NCBI GenBank assembly: GCA_047967505.1
Contig: CM106539.1
Reading direction: 5' to 3' (one strand)
From: Dipteris shenzhenensis
Lineage: Eukaryota; Polypodiophyta; Polypodiopsida; Gleicheniales
DNA length: 64,000 nucleotides
Numbering within the stretch: position 1 is the stretch's first letter; each line of letters opens with the position of its first letter. Under the pieces are notes generated by a model, which was not told the DNA's origin, did no database searches, and was given only the letters and a program-made list of their open reading frames with translations. Made by a program: the position numbers and the translations under genes. Of this stretch, positions 42,346 through 55,279 are shown piece by piece.

Positions 42346-42912
42346 TTAAGATTTTTTCTGCCGCCCACTCCATGAGGCAGATACATTTGTTTGTGTCAGA
42401 CATCTGGGACCAAATCTCCTCTTGGGCCAAATAGGACGACTCTCCTCTTCACTTTTGGAGGATGGTTGGGTGGGTGGTGTGCACCCGGCCTCAATATAGA
42501 GAGCTTTGCTTGTGCCATTGGTTTCAAGGTAAACTTGGGACCTGTGAAAGTGCACCCCAAGTGTAACATGGGATCGATCAGCCGAGACTCGAAGATGGAC
42601 ATACAACAGACCCACCAGCGCGTTGACACACGTATGAGGCTTGGGGATATTCCCCCCATGTTCGTTGCTTCGGGAACAAAGCCAATTGGGGTGAGGGTAG
42701 CACTTATTCGACGGAGAGCTACTGCGGGGCAGCCAACAGACACCCATGTAGGTCGATCGGCAGTAGCACTTTACCACGGGGTTTACCTCTCAGCTAAACC
42801 GTTTGTCTGTCAGAGCGTGTGTCCATTGAGACCTTACTATCCTTTCTTAGTCACGGCCATCCAATTTTCAAGAGATGAACGGAGCACATGGAGCAACACT
42901 TTTCCACCATAG
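42346..42912. other. Open frames on both strands, unassigned
   Basis: Plus frame 42391-42912 (173 codons) and minus frames 42777-42346 and 42743-42396 overlap. The minus frame of 115 codons (with LGCTFTGPKFTLKPMAQAK) looks more protein-like than chance, but I recognise no family. It could be a retroelement remnant or a 3' extension of neither gene. Confidence 0.25.
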
Positions 42913-42924
42913 GATTGAATACTT

Positions 42925-43025
42925 AGATCTAACAGTGCATGAACATGCCATTTTCTAGCCATTATATCTAATAGTGCACGAATCCTGGCATTTTCTAGCC
43001 ATTAGATCTAACATTGAATACTTAC
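42925..43025 (+). repeat. Tandem repeat of about 45 bp
   Basis: TTAGATCTAACAGTGCATGA..., then CATTTTCTAGCCATTA, recurs twice with a third partial start (TTAGATCTAACATTGAATAC). Confidence 0.75.
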
Positions 43026-43343
43026 ACCTCAAGACACCCGAACTCCACTCAATGTGCAGACCCACCCACAGTTTGTACATTCCTATCAATACTCTAGAAC
43101 TCTAGGTAGTCCCCTCTCGAGACTCTAGTGCATGTCTTGTGTAGAAGCTTATACCTTGTCCAATAAAAGTTTCCCTAAAACTACCTATATCCAACCATAA
43201 AGTACCATTGTATTTTCAAACCACCATCTCCATGTGTGGTGTCTCATAGGCCCCACACCCCTATTTAGGATGCGGCTCTATGATAATGACTTCCATCTTT
43301 ACAAACTGCCTATTTGCTCATGACTGTCTCCCTAGAACTCACA

Positions 43344-43449
43344 ATGGGCCACTTATGTAGGCGTAAGATCATCGGATAGGTAGATGGTATCTCCCTATGG
43401 GCCACTTATGTAGGCGTAAGATCATCGGATAGGTAGATGGTATCTCCCC
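43344..43449 (+). repeat. Tandem duplication, 2 x 53 bp
   Basis: ATGGGCCACTTATGTAGGCG begins at 43344 and 43397. The copies appear identical over GTAAGATCATCGGATAGG, hence recent. Confidence 0.95.
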
Positions 43450-46400
43450 CATAGGGCTCGATGAGTTGCCATGAAGGCTTGGCAGCTCACAAGTTAGGGA
43501 AGTGAATGAGTAGTGGGCATGGTAGTGTAGTGCCCTCCCATATCTCCATGCATCAAGATGCACTTTGACTTTGAGCTTCTTGCAAAGCGCCAAGACATCA
43601 ACTTTAGGGGATCTCCTATTAGGCATGTCAGTGACTCACACATGGAGTGTTAAGCCCCTTCTTTTTTCTTCCACTAGGGTTTCATTGATCATCTTTGGGG
43701 ATGGTGTAGACTTTTGTTTCTCATCACCTCAGTCCATTCCTTGGTAGCCTCAGGCACCTCTGTATCCCTTACAAGTTCTTGTTTCATAGTAAATTCAACT
43801 CCACTATAGCCCCTAGTAGGTAACCACCCATATCTCTATTACACTTCATCTCACCTCACTCTTTTCGTCCCAAGACCACACAAAGAACCATTTAATCCCT
43901 ACATAAAGATCCACTTTGCACATGATTTTCTTCACCATGTGTCACCGACTACACAAACTAGGCAAACCACTCTTGAGTGAGGAGTTGCCAAATACACCGC
44001 ATCAAATGCCCAGGGATCTGATCCTCTCCAAATACTTCACCACAAGAGATCACCCCTGGGCTAGGATCATGACATCCTTCAAAGCTGCAGCATTCCAAAT
44101 ACACTAGCATGTGTCCTGCCAAGTAGCTGGACATGAACATTCCACATACACCAAAGGGTATCATGCCACAATCATGACATTCTTCAAATACACAATGGAC
44201 ATGCACATTCCAAATGCATTGGCATTAACTAAACAGACTAGGGTAACCACTCTAGCAAGAATATGCACTACCCCACATCAAATGACCTCCTCCACTAAGC
44301 TTGATATCAAAGCAAGCTCTAGGTCAGAGACATACTCAAGAGACCGACAGTTATGTCAACAAGAAGGTCTCACTCTCTTTCGCATGAATAATTCATATAC
44401 TATTTGTTGACATAGTTTGTGTCTAGAGTTTTGCACCATGTAAGTATGTTAAAATATAATTTATGGTAACTAACTCCTTTTTTGTTTTGTATATACTATG
44501 ATTGTTCTAGATCTCATAAAGATAAATGATAAAATGATGGCACAAGAATCCATCCATTAAGTGAAGATGTAGCCGATCCTATCTTGAGGGTAAATCAAAC
44601 TTTAAGGAGATAACTTGCTCAAACAAATAGAGAATGAGAAATCACCTATAGATGGAAACTTTTCAAGAGAGTGAAAAGAGAGAGAAAGTGTTGGCCACTA
44701 TCAGAAGAAATCGAGGAGAAAGAAATTTGGTGTATTTCCATAAGAAAAGCCAAAAGTTGCTTTTGTGAATTACTTTTGGAAGGGAGTTATTGTTATTGGA
44801 CTCAAAGTTTGAAGATGATACAAGTTGGCTATTAAGTTGTTCTACAAAGCCTCAAGAGCACAAATCAATGGGGATAAGTTGTGAAACTTACAGGTTTCCC
44901 CCTCCTAATCCATGGCTTGCTAGTCAGCTAATAAAAAGGTTTTACTCATGACAACGTTCTCACAACAACTGTTTGATTGAGATAGGTGGATAGTCTATAG
45001 AGAGTAGACAAGGTAGACAGAATTTGCCAACTTTGTTATGTACATGCACCCAAGGGAGCATGTGAACTCCAAGACTAAGTACGTGCTACCTATTCCCAGA
45101 GGTGATTAGCACATTCCCAAGATCATGGTATTGCTTTAGACCTCAAGAAACACAGATAGAAACTTCTCCACCATGCACCAATAGCACATCTCTCTCTCTC
45201 TCTCTCCCACTCTCACACGAGTTGTAGGTAGATGAAACTTCAAACATCAGACAAACAATAGCCTTATATACAACTTAGCATCTTTACGGTGGTCAAACCC
45301 TTACAACGGTCCCTTGACTTCTAACTAAGACCAAGTTATGAGAAACCACTGAGGCTATTACACATTCCTTTTCTATTATACTACAATCACACTTAGTATA
45401 TACAACCAGGTGACTATGCAATGGTGAGTGAATAACGCGGGTTAACATTCCCTCTTGCCTATTGCCCCCTCATCCCTAAGTGAGGTCAGTATCTTTGGAA
45501 TAGAGGGATGTTCTTATGGGAAGAGTGTTAATTCATAATTGAAATTCACCAATATGTAAGCTCCTGGTCAACCTCACAATGGCGCTAAGGGTCATATTTG
45601 CCTAGACCACAATGCCTCGCCAATAATGGACGTAACCTCAATGAAGAGGCTAACTCTCAATGCTTGCCACCTCTTGGGTTGTCAATAGAATTCTCCAATC
45701 CTTCCTCCACTATCACCATTCCACATGTTTCTGTCTGCTTAATGTAGTCTACTACCCACCAAAGGATACAGTTAAAGTGCCATTTGTGCAGGCCATCCTC
45801 ATGAGTCCTTGGATGAAACATGATATAAAATGGCCCTAATTCATGTGCCATTTTTGAGGAATTTTATCCCTTGGATCACCATTTTGAAACCATCCTTGAT
45901 GCATTTGGACCATCCAAGGGAGTTAAATAGTGGAAAATTAGTTATGATGCCCATAACCTGTAAAATCCTTTTATTTATTGCCTCTTATCAATGGATTTCC
46001 CCCATTAAACTAACAAGATTACCCATCCCCTAATCCACTCCTTATGAGGCACTTTTTGAGTCCACATCACCCCTAATGATAAGAGCTCACACTCCTAAGA
46101 AAAGGACACGCTCATGTCTCTACACACTATTTATACTCAATTCTCTTTCTTGAAGCTAGCAACCTAATACATAACAACCCTCTTGAGATAAACGACATAG
46201 ATTTTGTATATGTATCATTGAAAGATAAATATTATATATATAGGAGATTGTGAGATATACCACTAATATAAAATAGATAGTGGTGATATATTTATTCTAT
46301 TGATAAACATCTTATTTTTGTCATTAGAATATTATTTTTGTTATCATAAAGTGAATTTTAATGATGAGCAAGTCATCCAAGTAATTGTTACCATGAATAC

Positions 46401-47816
46401 TAGCATGATCACTAACTTTTTAATGTGATTGCTAACTACGATCACATGATCGTGTTACCACATGATCATGACATGCAAAAATATGGAACAATAGGACACT
46501 TTAGGACAATGGGTGAAACTAATCTTACACAAAGACTTAGGATTGGTCAATAGGACACTAACTTATGAAGGATTGTCCTAAACTTGGTGAATTGGTACTG
46601 CTTATAAGTCCCACTCAAAACCAACCTAAGGGTGGATTTCCACTAACCCATAGAGATCCTAAAAGGTTATCTATTTTTAGGATGGTCATGACAGAATTAA
46701 TCTATGAGTACTTTGCAAAGATATATTTTCTTTCCACGAGGCCATAGATTATGAGTCATAAGCAAAGCATGGTCTTAAGTTGGACCATGCTTCTTAGAAG
46801 ACATAGGGTTCCAAAGGAATCAAACTTCATATTTAGGATGATTTAGGATCATGGGTGAGATAACTCCTATGCAAAGAGTTAGATAGATCAATAGAAAGGT
46901 GTCCTATGTAACAAGGTCCTAAACTAGATGATATAGGATTATAATTTAGGACACTTTAAGGGCTAGTGGAAAACCACACTAAGTTATATAAGTAAACAAA
47001 AACACAATAGCTTAGGTAAGGAGGCTAGATTCCTATAATGTTAATTCAAAAGATGGAGGCAAGAGTATGTACTTATTCCATTATTGACCAAATCAATGGT
47101 CACAATTGCAGCACTGAGTATGATGGCAAGCATTGCAAACCATAGCACCTAGGAGTGATAAGGTGCCTAATATGATACTAGATGGCCAATGTAGAAGCAC
47201 ATTGGTGGTGTTGATGATGAGATAGATGATTTATTAGCTCCAAGGTCATGTTTCATGAAAGGAGCTACCTCGGGATATCTAGAGGGGAATCAAGTCTATT
47301 TTTAGTGGTAGGGAAGGGCCCTACCTTGGCCAGAGGCTAGGCTAGATTGTGCACCAACGTGTAACCACAAATATTCAAGAAAAGTGAACATTAAATCCTT
47401 TAATAAGAGAATTTATTCCTGTTGCTACATACATAATATTCCAATATATTATGTATTTTGTACAATCGACTTCCAATAATTTCATGTGTTAACCCTCATT
47501 AACATGACTTCACTAAAGCTACCAATGCTTCAAGTCCTAGTGATTACATAAACATCAAATTCTTGGGTCTATGCAACAATAGTGTGAGTCAAGCTAGTGA
47601 CAGAATGTGAACACTGTTATGGGCTACCCAAGTTTGAATCCTCCTACACCAATGAAATGGAGATTCAAGTTTTGGACCTACATTATAAGCACATGTCTAG
47701 CATGGGACAATGTTTTTAAGGCGTGGATATTTTTGATGGGCTAGTGGGGTTCTATCGCTTGTCTCTAGCTAAAAGGACAAAGATATCCTCCCTCTAGATA
47801 TCTCTAAGCTAGCCAA
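43450..47816. other. Gene-poor stretch
   Basis: I see no coding family on either strand. Frames up to 99 codons (44111-44410) lack features. A short (CT)n tract lies at 45188-45206. Around 44065-44220 the wording CATGACATYCTTCAAA and CATTCCAAATRCA recurs twice about 110 bases apart, a weak diverged duplication. Confidence 0.5.
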
Positions 47817-48050
47817 TAATTCAAACATTAGATCATCATAGCTAGTAGATTGTAGGCTAGATCAGCATAGCACAAGTAGATGGCAAGTTGAGTAGGCAAC
47901 TGGTGAAGTTTCTCAATAGTGGTCCAATCAATTGTTACAATGTCTTACTCTCCATCGAAGTTCATGGTTTGCCTACTCAACTTGACATCTAATTGTTACA
48001 ATGATCCAACTTACCATTGGCTAGCTACGATGATCCAATGATTGAATTAT
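47817..48050. repeat. Foldback (inverted repeat) hairpin with 82-83 bp arms
   Basis: Left arm 47817-47899 and right arm 47969-48050 are imperfect reverse complements. The loop-proximal 21-22 bases match almost fully (CAAGTTGAGTAGGCAA and complement), and the outer part matches over ATAATTCAA, CATT, GATCATC and TAGCTAG. The loop is 69 bases. Could be a MITE-like foldback or a young miRNA/siRNA hairpin locus. Confidence 0.75.
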
Positions 48051-48939
48051 AGACGTGTTTCCAACTTGGTGGATACATTCGATGATTAATCAATAGAGAT
48101 GTCTTTTATACCTCTTAGAAGCTATTGGAGGCTTGATATTTGGAGCCTTTGTTGCTTTTAAAATCGAAGATTCTTGCCCTCAATCTACTAGTATAATTAG
48201 TCTCACTTGTATTCATTGGGCATTCTTATGTTGTTGCTCAGTCTCGTAGGGATGTTGAGCCTCTTGTAGGTGATGTGGGCATGTATCTCCAATTTAAGTA
48301 AGTTTGTGTGCATGCATTCAGTCTTGTTTTGATGTTTGCATTTTAATTTGTTTGATTTGAATTTGTTGAATTTTTGTTGATTGCTTTCACTTGAAAACAC
48401 ATGTCTCCTAGACATGCAATTTGACCATGTTTTGGCCATGTGTATTTTTTGTAAGGTGATAGTAGCGACACTTCCACACACAAGTTCCTTTACAATGCTT
48501 TTCATCAAAATCAATGGGGATCGATGTAAGCATTGAAATAGAGGCTAGAATAAACTTTGATATAAGCATTGATGTAAGTGTCAAAATTAGCATTAGTAAT
48601 ACCTATTGTAAGTTGAACTCTCTTGTTAACTTGCCAAATTTTTGATGCCTCCCTTTGATAAGATACATTGTGAGATTTTGTAGTGTACTACATGGTGTAA
48701 AACCTTAAGCATACAAGAAGCTAGATTTAAACCATATTATAACCCATGAATGCATTAACTCTTGAAAGACAAGTATAGCATAACAAGATTGTGTTCCATA
48801 GTTAGTTACTTAAATCATTACATGAATTTTTTACATGATCCTCTAATAACACATCGACCCATCATGTTCACATCATGTGCTATGTCTTTCCACAACATCA
48901 AAGACTAGATACCCCATATCTAGGTCTAAGTAATGATCC
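48051..48939. other. Intergenic stretch without recognisable gene
   Basis: Minus-strand frames at 48203-48593 are short and unlike any family I know. The wording around 48500-48600 (repeated GTAAGCATTGA, CATTGATGTAAG) is mildly repetitive. Confidence 0.4.
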
Positions 48940-49029
48940 AAGAGGTCAAAGCCCAAGCTGAATGCTAACCCTCTACTCAAGAAACCTACTTTCTTTGAAA
49001 AGTGGGTCCGTAAACCTCCTAGCTCTTCA

Positions 49030-49479
49030 AATAAGAGTAGCCAGTGTGTGGGAGCCCCCTTCGATCCCAAGATGCCTTCTAGTAAGGGAAAGGAAAAGGT
49101 TGTTACCTCATTTATCTCAAAAAATTCCTTTGAAGCTCTTGTGGACAAAGAAGTAGAGGAGTGGATCATAGAAAATTAGAATAAGGATGAGGAGATGATG
49201 GTTGAACCTGGGTGGTCGAAAGACTTTGAAGAGGATATTAATAGAGAGGATGCCATGGTTACTAAAAAGATTAATGAGGAGAAGTCTGAAGAGGAACAAG
49301 AATTACCTCTTCTAGGAGACAAAGACTTCTTTGTTCAAGTCAAATCCTTTACTGTGGTTCAAAACAATAGAATAATTTCCCAATTCAAAGGACCATCCCC
49401 TCATATGAACAGCCCCAATCCTACTAGGGCTAAAAAGGGGCTCAAAAAAAAGTCAAGTGCTTTCCTTTTTAACTCTTAA
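49030..49479 (+). pseudogene. LINE ORF1, C-terminal part
   Basis: A frame with SSKGKEKVVTSFISKNSFEA, then LVDKEVEEWI and a stop near 49180, continuing from 49195 (MMVEPGWSKDFEEDINRED) to 49479. The NSFEAL motif and acidic Lys/Glu-rich composition are typical of the tail of plant L1 ORF1 proteins preceding the endonuclease frame. The zinc-knuckle and RNA-binding N-terminus is not visible. Confidence 0.55.
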
Positions 49480-50185
49480 TGTTAGAGGATTAACAAACCC
49501 TGGCAGAGGAGAGGAAATAGCTCATTGGTTGAGGTCTAATTCTCTTTCCCCTACTTTTCTTACTCTTCAAGAGGTCAAAACCTCTAGCTTAAAGTTAGAA
49601 AGTAGGATGAAAACTATTGATAAAAGAAGAATTTGGTATTTCACTTAGCATGAGGAAGGTAAGGAAGGCACTGCTTTGGATATTCTCTCCGACTTCAGTA
49701 TTGGGGTTTCTAATTTTTTAGTAGATGATATGAATAGATGGCTTTTGGTAAAATGCACAATCAAAGGGAAAACTTTCTCAATGATCTCCATTTATGCACC
49801 CAATAGCATTCAGGACAGAAAAGATACTTGGGATTCCCTTGAAGTGGCTAATGGTAGTTGCTTTTTCATGGGTGATTTTAATAGGGTGGAAAGCAATGTG
49901 GACAAATGGCAAAGAAAGGGGATAGTGATTAGAGGAAGTGAACTGACAGCTTGGGCAAAAATAAAAAAAATACTTTAAGTTTGGTGGACACTAACACAGA
50001 GGGTAGCTTCACTTGGTGTAACAATTAAGCAGGGTAGAACAAGAGAGAGGCTAGGCTAGATAGGTGTTATGTCTCTCAAGAACTTCTTAGTTAAATGTGC
50101 TTATGTAAAAATCAGGTCTTTTCCTCCCTCACCCTTTCAGACCACAAGCCTATCCTTCTCACTTGTGACTTTGGATCAGGACATA
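49457..50185 (+). pseudogene. LINE APE-type endonuclease
   Basis: Starts LNVRGLTNPGRGEEIAHWL, then LTLQEVKTSS (catalytic Glu), ISIYAPNS, FFMGDFNRVES (GDFN) and, after a frameshift near 49980, SLTLSDHKPILLTCD (SDH). These are the ordered motifs of the exonuclease-endonuclease-phosphatase fold that nicks target DNA. A TAG lies at 49646-49648. The domain is complete in outline but not translatable. Confidence 0.85.
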
Positions 50186-50859
50186 AGACCTCTTCTTGGT
50201 TCAAAGATTACCCACAACTCTTTGGCTTGAAGAGTGTAGGTATTATGGTCAATTCAATATGGCTAGGAGCTTTCTCTAAGTCTAGTCCACTTGTAGATTA
50301 TTGGGCTACTATAGTGGAGAAAACTCAACAAATGCTATAAAAAGCAAGAAAAGATAGATCCAAGATAAGGGCACAAAGGATGGACAATATTGAGGAGATG
50401 ATTTCTAGTTGGAGAGCTATGCCAGATAGGGTAACTTCAATGCTTAGGTTGAGCTTATTGCTGCAAGAAAGGATTTAAGAAGGTAGGAGCAAGTTATCTT
50501 AAATGACTCAAAAGTCTACTTCAGAGAGTGGTGGGTAGGTAAGTCAGACAGGCCTTCTAAAGAATATTTTAAACTAATAAGGAGAAACAGAGCAAATGAA
50601 GAAATCCCTCTCCTTAGAAAAGCTGACAACTCCTTGGCTAGAAAAGCTGACAACCCCGTAGCTACTTCAGTTGATGAGAATATCCAGCTTATTCAGTTGC
50701 ACTTTTAGAAACTTCTTTTTGCTTCCATAGTACCTTATGATGATGTAAAAAGGGCAAGGGAGGTGTGTAAGATTGCAAGAGAGAAAATAGTATATGATTT
50801 TGACAATTTCTTTCTTGAAAAACCTCTAACTCTGGAGGAGCTCAAGCAGGTAGTTTTAG

Positions 50860-51972
50860 TCATGGCAGATGGGAAGACCCCAGGGGAAGATGGTCTACCC
50901 ATATAATTCTACAAAGCTTTTTGGGACATTGTGGGTCCTTATCTACTTCTTTTGTGTCAAGAGAGTGTTAGAGAGAAATCCTCAAAAAATCTCTCCCCTC
51001 TCATGTCAATGGGGGAATCATCAAGCTTATTCTTGAGGAAGGTGCTAAAGAAGAACTAAAGAACTAGAGGCCTCTGACTTGCCTCTCACAATGCTCAGTT
51101 GTAGCTACAACATTTTTGCTAAATCTCTTTCCCTTAGAATTCAAAGAAGGATGAACAGCTGGATTTTGCAAGAGCAGAAAGGGTCTATAAAAGGAAGACA
51201 CCTCTTGGAAGCAATCATCAACATTTGGGAGGGTTGTGAGTATGCTAAAGAGACAAAGCATGATATTTGTTTTCTAAAATTAGACTTTAATAAGGCATAT
51301 GATAGACTTGAGTGGGATTTCAGCATTCAAGCCTTAATGGATATGGGTCTGGGGCCTTTATTCATCTCCTACATCAAACTTCTTCTAACAAATGCCTCTA
51401 CAAAGATCTGTGTGAATGGAGAAACGTGTCAACCTTTTACTCTTAAAAGGTCCATTAGACAAGGCTACCCTATAGACCCCCTAGTCTTTGCCATTGCTGC
51501 TAATTCTCTTGGATGGCTCATCCAAAGAGAATGTAAAGCAGGAGAAATCAAAGGCATTGAGCTTCCCTCTTGGAAGTAGTCGATTTGTTAGCAGTTTGCA
51601 AATGACACAAACCTCATGCCTAGAAACACTGATTAGGATATTCACAACGTCATGGATTGTTTAGAACTTTTTTGCAAAGCATCTGGCTCTAAAATCAACC
51701 ACTCGAAGACTAGGTATGCCACTATCAGTGGAGAAGAGCAAAGAGTACTCAAAGACCTTGGTTGTCTCATAATCAACAAGGGGACTATTTTTAGTTTGCT
51801 TAGTATCCCTATGGGGTTTGAAGTCATTATGAAACAAAAATGGGACAGGTTCATGGATAGGTTCCAAAAAAAGGTGGAAAAGTGGAGAGCCTTTCAAGCC
51901 AACTTGGCATGTAGAAGAGTAGTTTTAAACCATTGCTTATACCCTATCTCTATTTTCTATCTTTCTTGCTAG
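50860..51972 (+). pseudogene. LINE reverse transcriptase
   Basis: Begins with MADGKTPGEDGLPI and FYKAFWDIVGPYL near 50865-50945, then NIFAKSLSLRIQRRM, EQKGSIKGRHLLEAI, LDFNKAYDRLEWDF (first catalytic Asp) and LKRSIRQGYPIDPLVFAIA. The catalytic FADD is QFANDTN (about 51597-51615), so one essential Asp is Asn. Downstream SGSKINHSKT and a SIPMGF-type motif follow. Stops lie at 50906, 51060-51080, 51579 and 51630. Confidence 0.9.
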
Positions 51973-53599
51973 ATTCATCAGTGTGTAGATCCTTCTTACG
52001 GGGAGGAAGCAAGAGAATAGAAAAAGTGAGATGGACTTTCTGTATTAAACCCAAAGAAGAAGGGGGTCTAGGGGTTGTTGACATTGAGCAAGCTGCTAGG
52101 AAGCTCTCAGCTTCTTGGATCATCAAAGCCATTTTGAATCCTCATTGCACTATAGCAGGGGCCCATATTAATTGGAACAAATACAATGGCTTTTGGATGA
52201 GTGATGAGGACACTCTAGATTGGGGGATTGACATATGATTCACATGGATTCAGAGGGGTGTTTCCATCAAGTACTTAGTATGCCAGGTTGGGGTGGGCAT
52301 CTCTCCAGCATAGCAGTTTGCTCCCGTGTTGAAGAGCATCAGGAGGAAACTCATTTTTTGGAGTTCTGCCAGACGTGACCTTTCATCCATGTGAACCATG
52401 TATTATTGGCTATGGTTGGTTCATTTGCTCTTATTGGTACAGATCTAGAGGTTATATATCTTAGCTCATGAGACCTATCAAGAACTTTCTTTGGAGTGGG
52501 TTAGATGGCACCTCAGATGTTGTAGCCAGGGTGGCTTGGGAGACCCTCATTCTCCCCACTAGGAAAGGATGTTTTAGTATTATTGATCCGAATTTGCAGT
52601 GTATGGCCTTGCTATGCAAATTTGTAGAGAGAGGTTTGATGCATGGATAGGAGCCTTAGAATGACTTTTTCATATGCAGCATTCAGTCTTGTACACCTTC
52701 CCACGGGGGAGATTGGATGGACAGCTCCAGATGAATTTTTACTTCAACCCATCTTAGTTCTCCCTCTTCCCCTCTCATGGCTTCCATTCTGAAATCTTGG
52801 GACAGCTTCAAAGACACTCTTTGAAGAGTTACACCGTCCCCTCGTAAAGAAATAGACAGGCAACCAATTATGTGGAATGAATCCATATTGGATGAGCATG
52901 GCAGATCATTGGGCATGTCACATTATTTGCAATGGTCTAGATGGGAGAGGGGGCTTGATTCTACTATAGGTGCCTAGAAGGCTTTTAGACAGCTTCTAGA
53001 AGATTAGAGACTCTTATCAGTTGGCCACCTTAGAGCGAGTGCAATCAGGATGCAGCAAGATAGAGGTAGCCATACCAGCACAGTGGATAGATACAGATGA
53101 CTTACCGATCACAAAGTCCACTTGGTTGGGAGACTTTTTGGGGACGGGTGTCCCTTTACAGGTCATTGCTTGGCAGGATGTAGATGAGGAGACCCTTGTC
53201 TTTGATGTTTAGTCGGGAGGAAGACTTCTCAGATCCTCAGATGATATTCTTTTGGAGGTTGCCTTCCTGCCTGTTAGGATTGCAGGGTACATGGAGTGGG
53301 GCATAGATTCACAGTGGTATTTTGATCCTGACCCCGTTCTCCTATTACTTGGGTCTTGGAGACTCTGGTTGTATGGTGGTTCTCCCATCATGTTCTTGCT
53401 GTGGGACCCTGGGGAGTGGGAATGGATTGATGAATGCAACCAAGAGAAGAGTATCCCCTTCTTTCATTACACAGTTAGAGATGCCACGAGATTTCAACAT
53501 AGTAGTAGAGGTTGGAGGCCCTCTAGAGCTCCTCATTGGGATAGTTTTCATATTTATGCAGAGGTGTAGAAGAACTTTTGGAGGAGGCTCTGGAAATCC

Positions 53600-54150
53600 C
53601 TCAAAAATAGAAAGATCACTCTCTTCTTTTGGCTTTCTATTCATGGAGGGATTGCAATGAACCTGTAAAGATCCAGGTTTGAGAATACTAACCCTACTTG
53701 TCCTCGATGCCATGCAACAGTCGAGTTAGTTCAACATTGCCTTTTGGAGTGCAGACAGGCTAGTACGATCTGGAAGGGTGTTGCCAGGATTCTTTGCATA
53801 TTTCATAGAGCACCCTTCTTCATGACTTAAGGATTAGTGACATGGTTATCTCTTATTGGACCTCAAGTGCTTTTCGAGGGATAGGACTCAGACTCATCCT
53901 TCATTATATGATGACACTTTGTGGAGTCATGCTCTCTCCAGAATGTTCCTTTCACTCCTTTTAGAGCTGCTCATGCCTCGATAGACACATCTTGGGAGAT
54001 TCTGGGTAGCATTGGAGCATGGCATATTTGGACGGCTAGATGTACGAAGGTGATGGAGGGTTCACAGGTTCACCCATTCCAGTCTAACGCCAGTATATGG
54101 ACTGATACTATACACACATTGATGGCCATCTGGGTGAGCATGTAGGGATC
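53600..54150 (+). pseudogene. LINE 3' region with RT zinc-binding domain
   Basis: The translated stretch at about 53695-53760 has TCPRCHATVESVQHCLLECR, a CxxC...HxxxxC pattern characteristic of the zf-RVT domain of plant LINEs. It is followed by the usual Trp-rich tail (AWHIWTARCTKVM, about 54020). Frames between 52240 and 53600 are scrambled. Confidence 0.7.
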
Positions 54151-54380
54151 CTCCAGTGTAGATACAGCCAAGAGAGATACCTTTTTCAAAGTTTGGAGAG
54201 GATCTTCATTCTTTCTGAGACTATTTCAGGGTTGAGGTGGCATTTTCAGCGTCCACCTTGGATTTTTGTTAGCTCTTTTTTAGCTTTTTTTTCTTTCATG
54301 CATGTCCTAATGTACTCCCACATTTGAGCTTGCTCTTGCGGCTTTCATTCATACTTAATTAATATTTTTTGAAAAAAAAA

Positions 54381-55279
54381 TCATCTATCTCTCTCTCTCT
54401 CTCTTCTCACTCACTTTTTCTCTTTTTTCTCAATTCATACCTTTTCAAAACACCAAAACCAAGTACCTTTTACCAAGCTACTAAGTGTTGGGCAACAGGA
54501 GATACCGAGAGAAGCACATGCAAGCAAAAACATATCTCTAACTCCCCAACAAAAGTGCCAAAAATATGTAGTCTCGACTGTGACTCATGTGTCGTGGGGA
54601 TCTTAGAAGTGTTCTAATGCAGCCTCCTACTCCAAGCTACTCCTTGTGGGAGTTATGCAAGCCTAAGGGTCAACGTTTTCTTGGGTGTAGCCAATCGCGA
54701 AACTATTTTTGGGGCCATTTTGGGGCCGCAATAATGCGATGTTCTCCTTGGTGAAATTTTGAATTTTGCGCGAACCCACGCTCTTGCCAAAAATTTTCAT
54801 GATGTCATGATGCCACACTAGAGTAATAATGACATGCAATCTATTCATTCTGAATACCACAGAGCTCAGCACATGGTATCTCTACACTACATCGTGCATC
54901 TCTGCACTGCTTGGTGTAGCGCAGTTTCTAGCTGACCACCTATCATTGCGCAGCCTTTTGCCGCAACTTTGCCACCTGTCACTGGGCAACGCGCCCATGC
55001 AGATCATTAAAATTCAAGGTTGTCTTGGAGAGACCACCGCGCTGGTTCTTGGCATAATAATGAGATGCAATCTATCATAATGGACACTAGCACAGTGCAG
55101 TCTCTAGCTTGACCACCTATCATCACGTGGCCTTTTGCTGCAGCTTTGCCACCTGCCACCAGGTGTATCTCCACGCAACCACAACGGTGGGTCATTGGAG
55201 CTATTTTAATGCTATTTTGGTCCTAAACCAAGGAAATCGTAGTCCTACTTTAGTAGTATTTTAGTCCTTGTTGCAGTAA
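54381..55279. other. Intergenic stretch without recognisable gene
   Basis: Two related passages about 190-200 bases apart (CAGTTTCTAGCTGACCACCT near 54920 and CAGTCTCTAGCTTGACCACC near 55100, both continuing CTATCAT...GC...GCCTTTTGC and GCAACTTTGCCACCTGTCAC or similar) mark a diverged direct duplication. No coding frame was recognised. Confidence 0.45.

Larger units (their letters stand above)
48940..54380 (+). mobile_element. L1-type LINE retrotransposon, decayed
   Basis: Domain order on the plus strand: ORF1 C-terminal part (49030-49479), APE-type endonuclease (49457-50180), reverse transcriptase (about 50860-51970), post-RT region, and the RT-associated zinc-binding domain (about 53690-53760), ending with a short A run at 54371-54379. 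Frames are broken by many stops and shifts throughout. No clear target duplication was found around the A tail; the 5' boundary is approximate and the element may be 5'-truncated. Confidence 0.85.
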
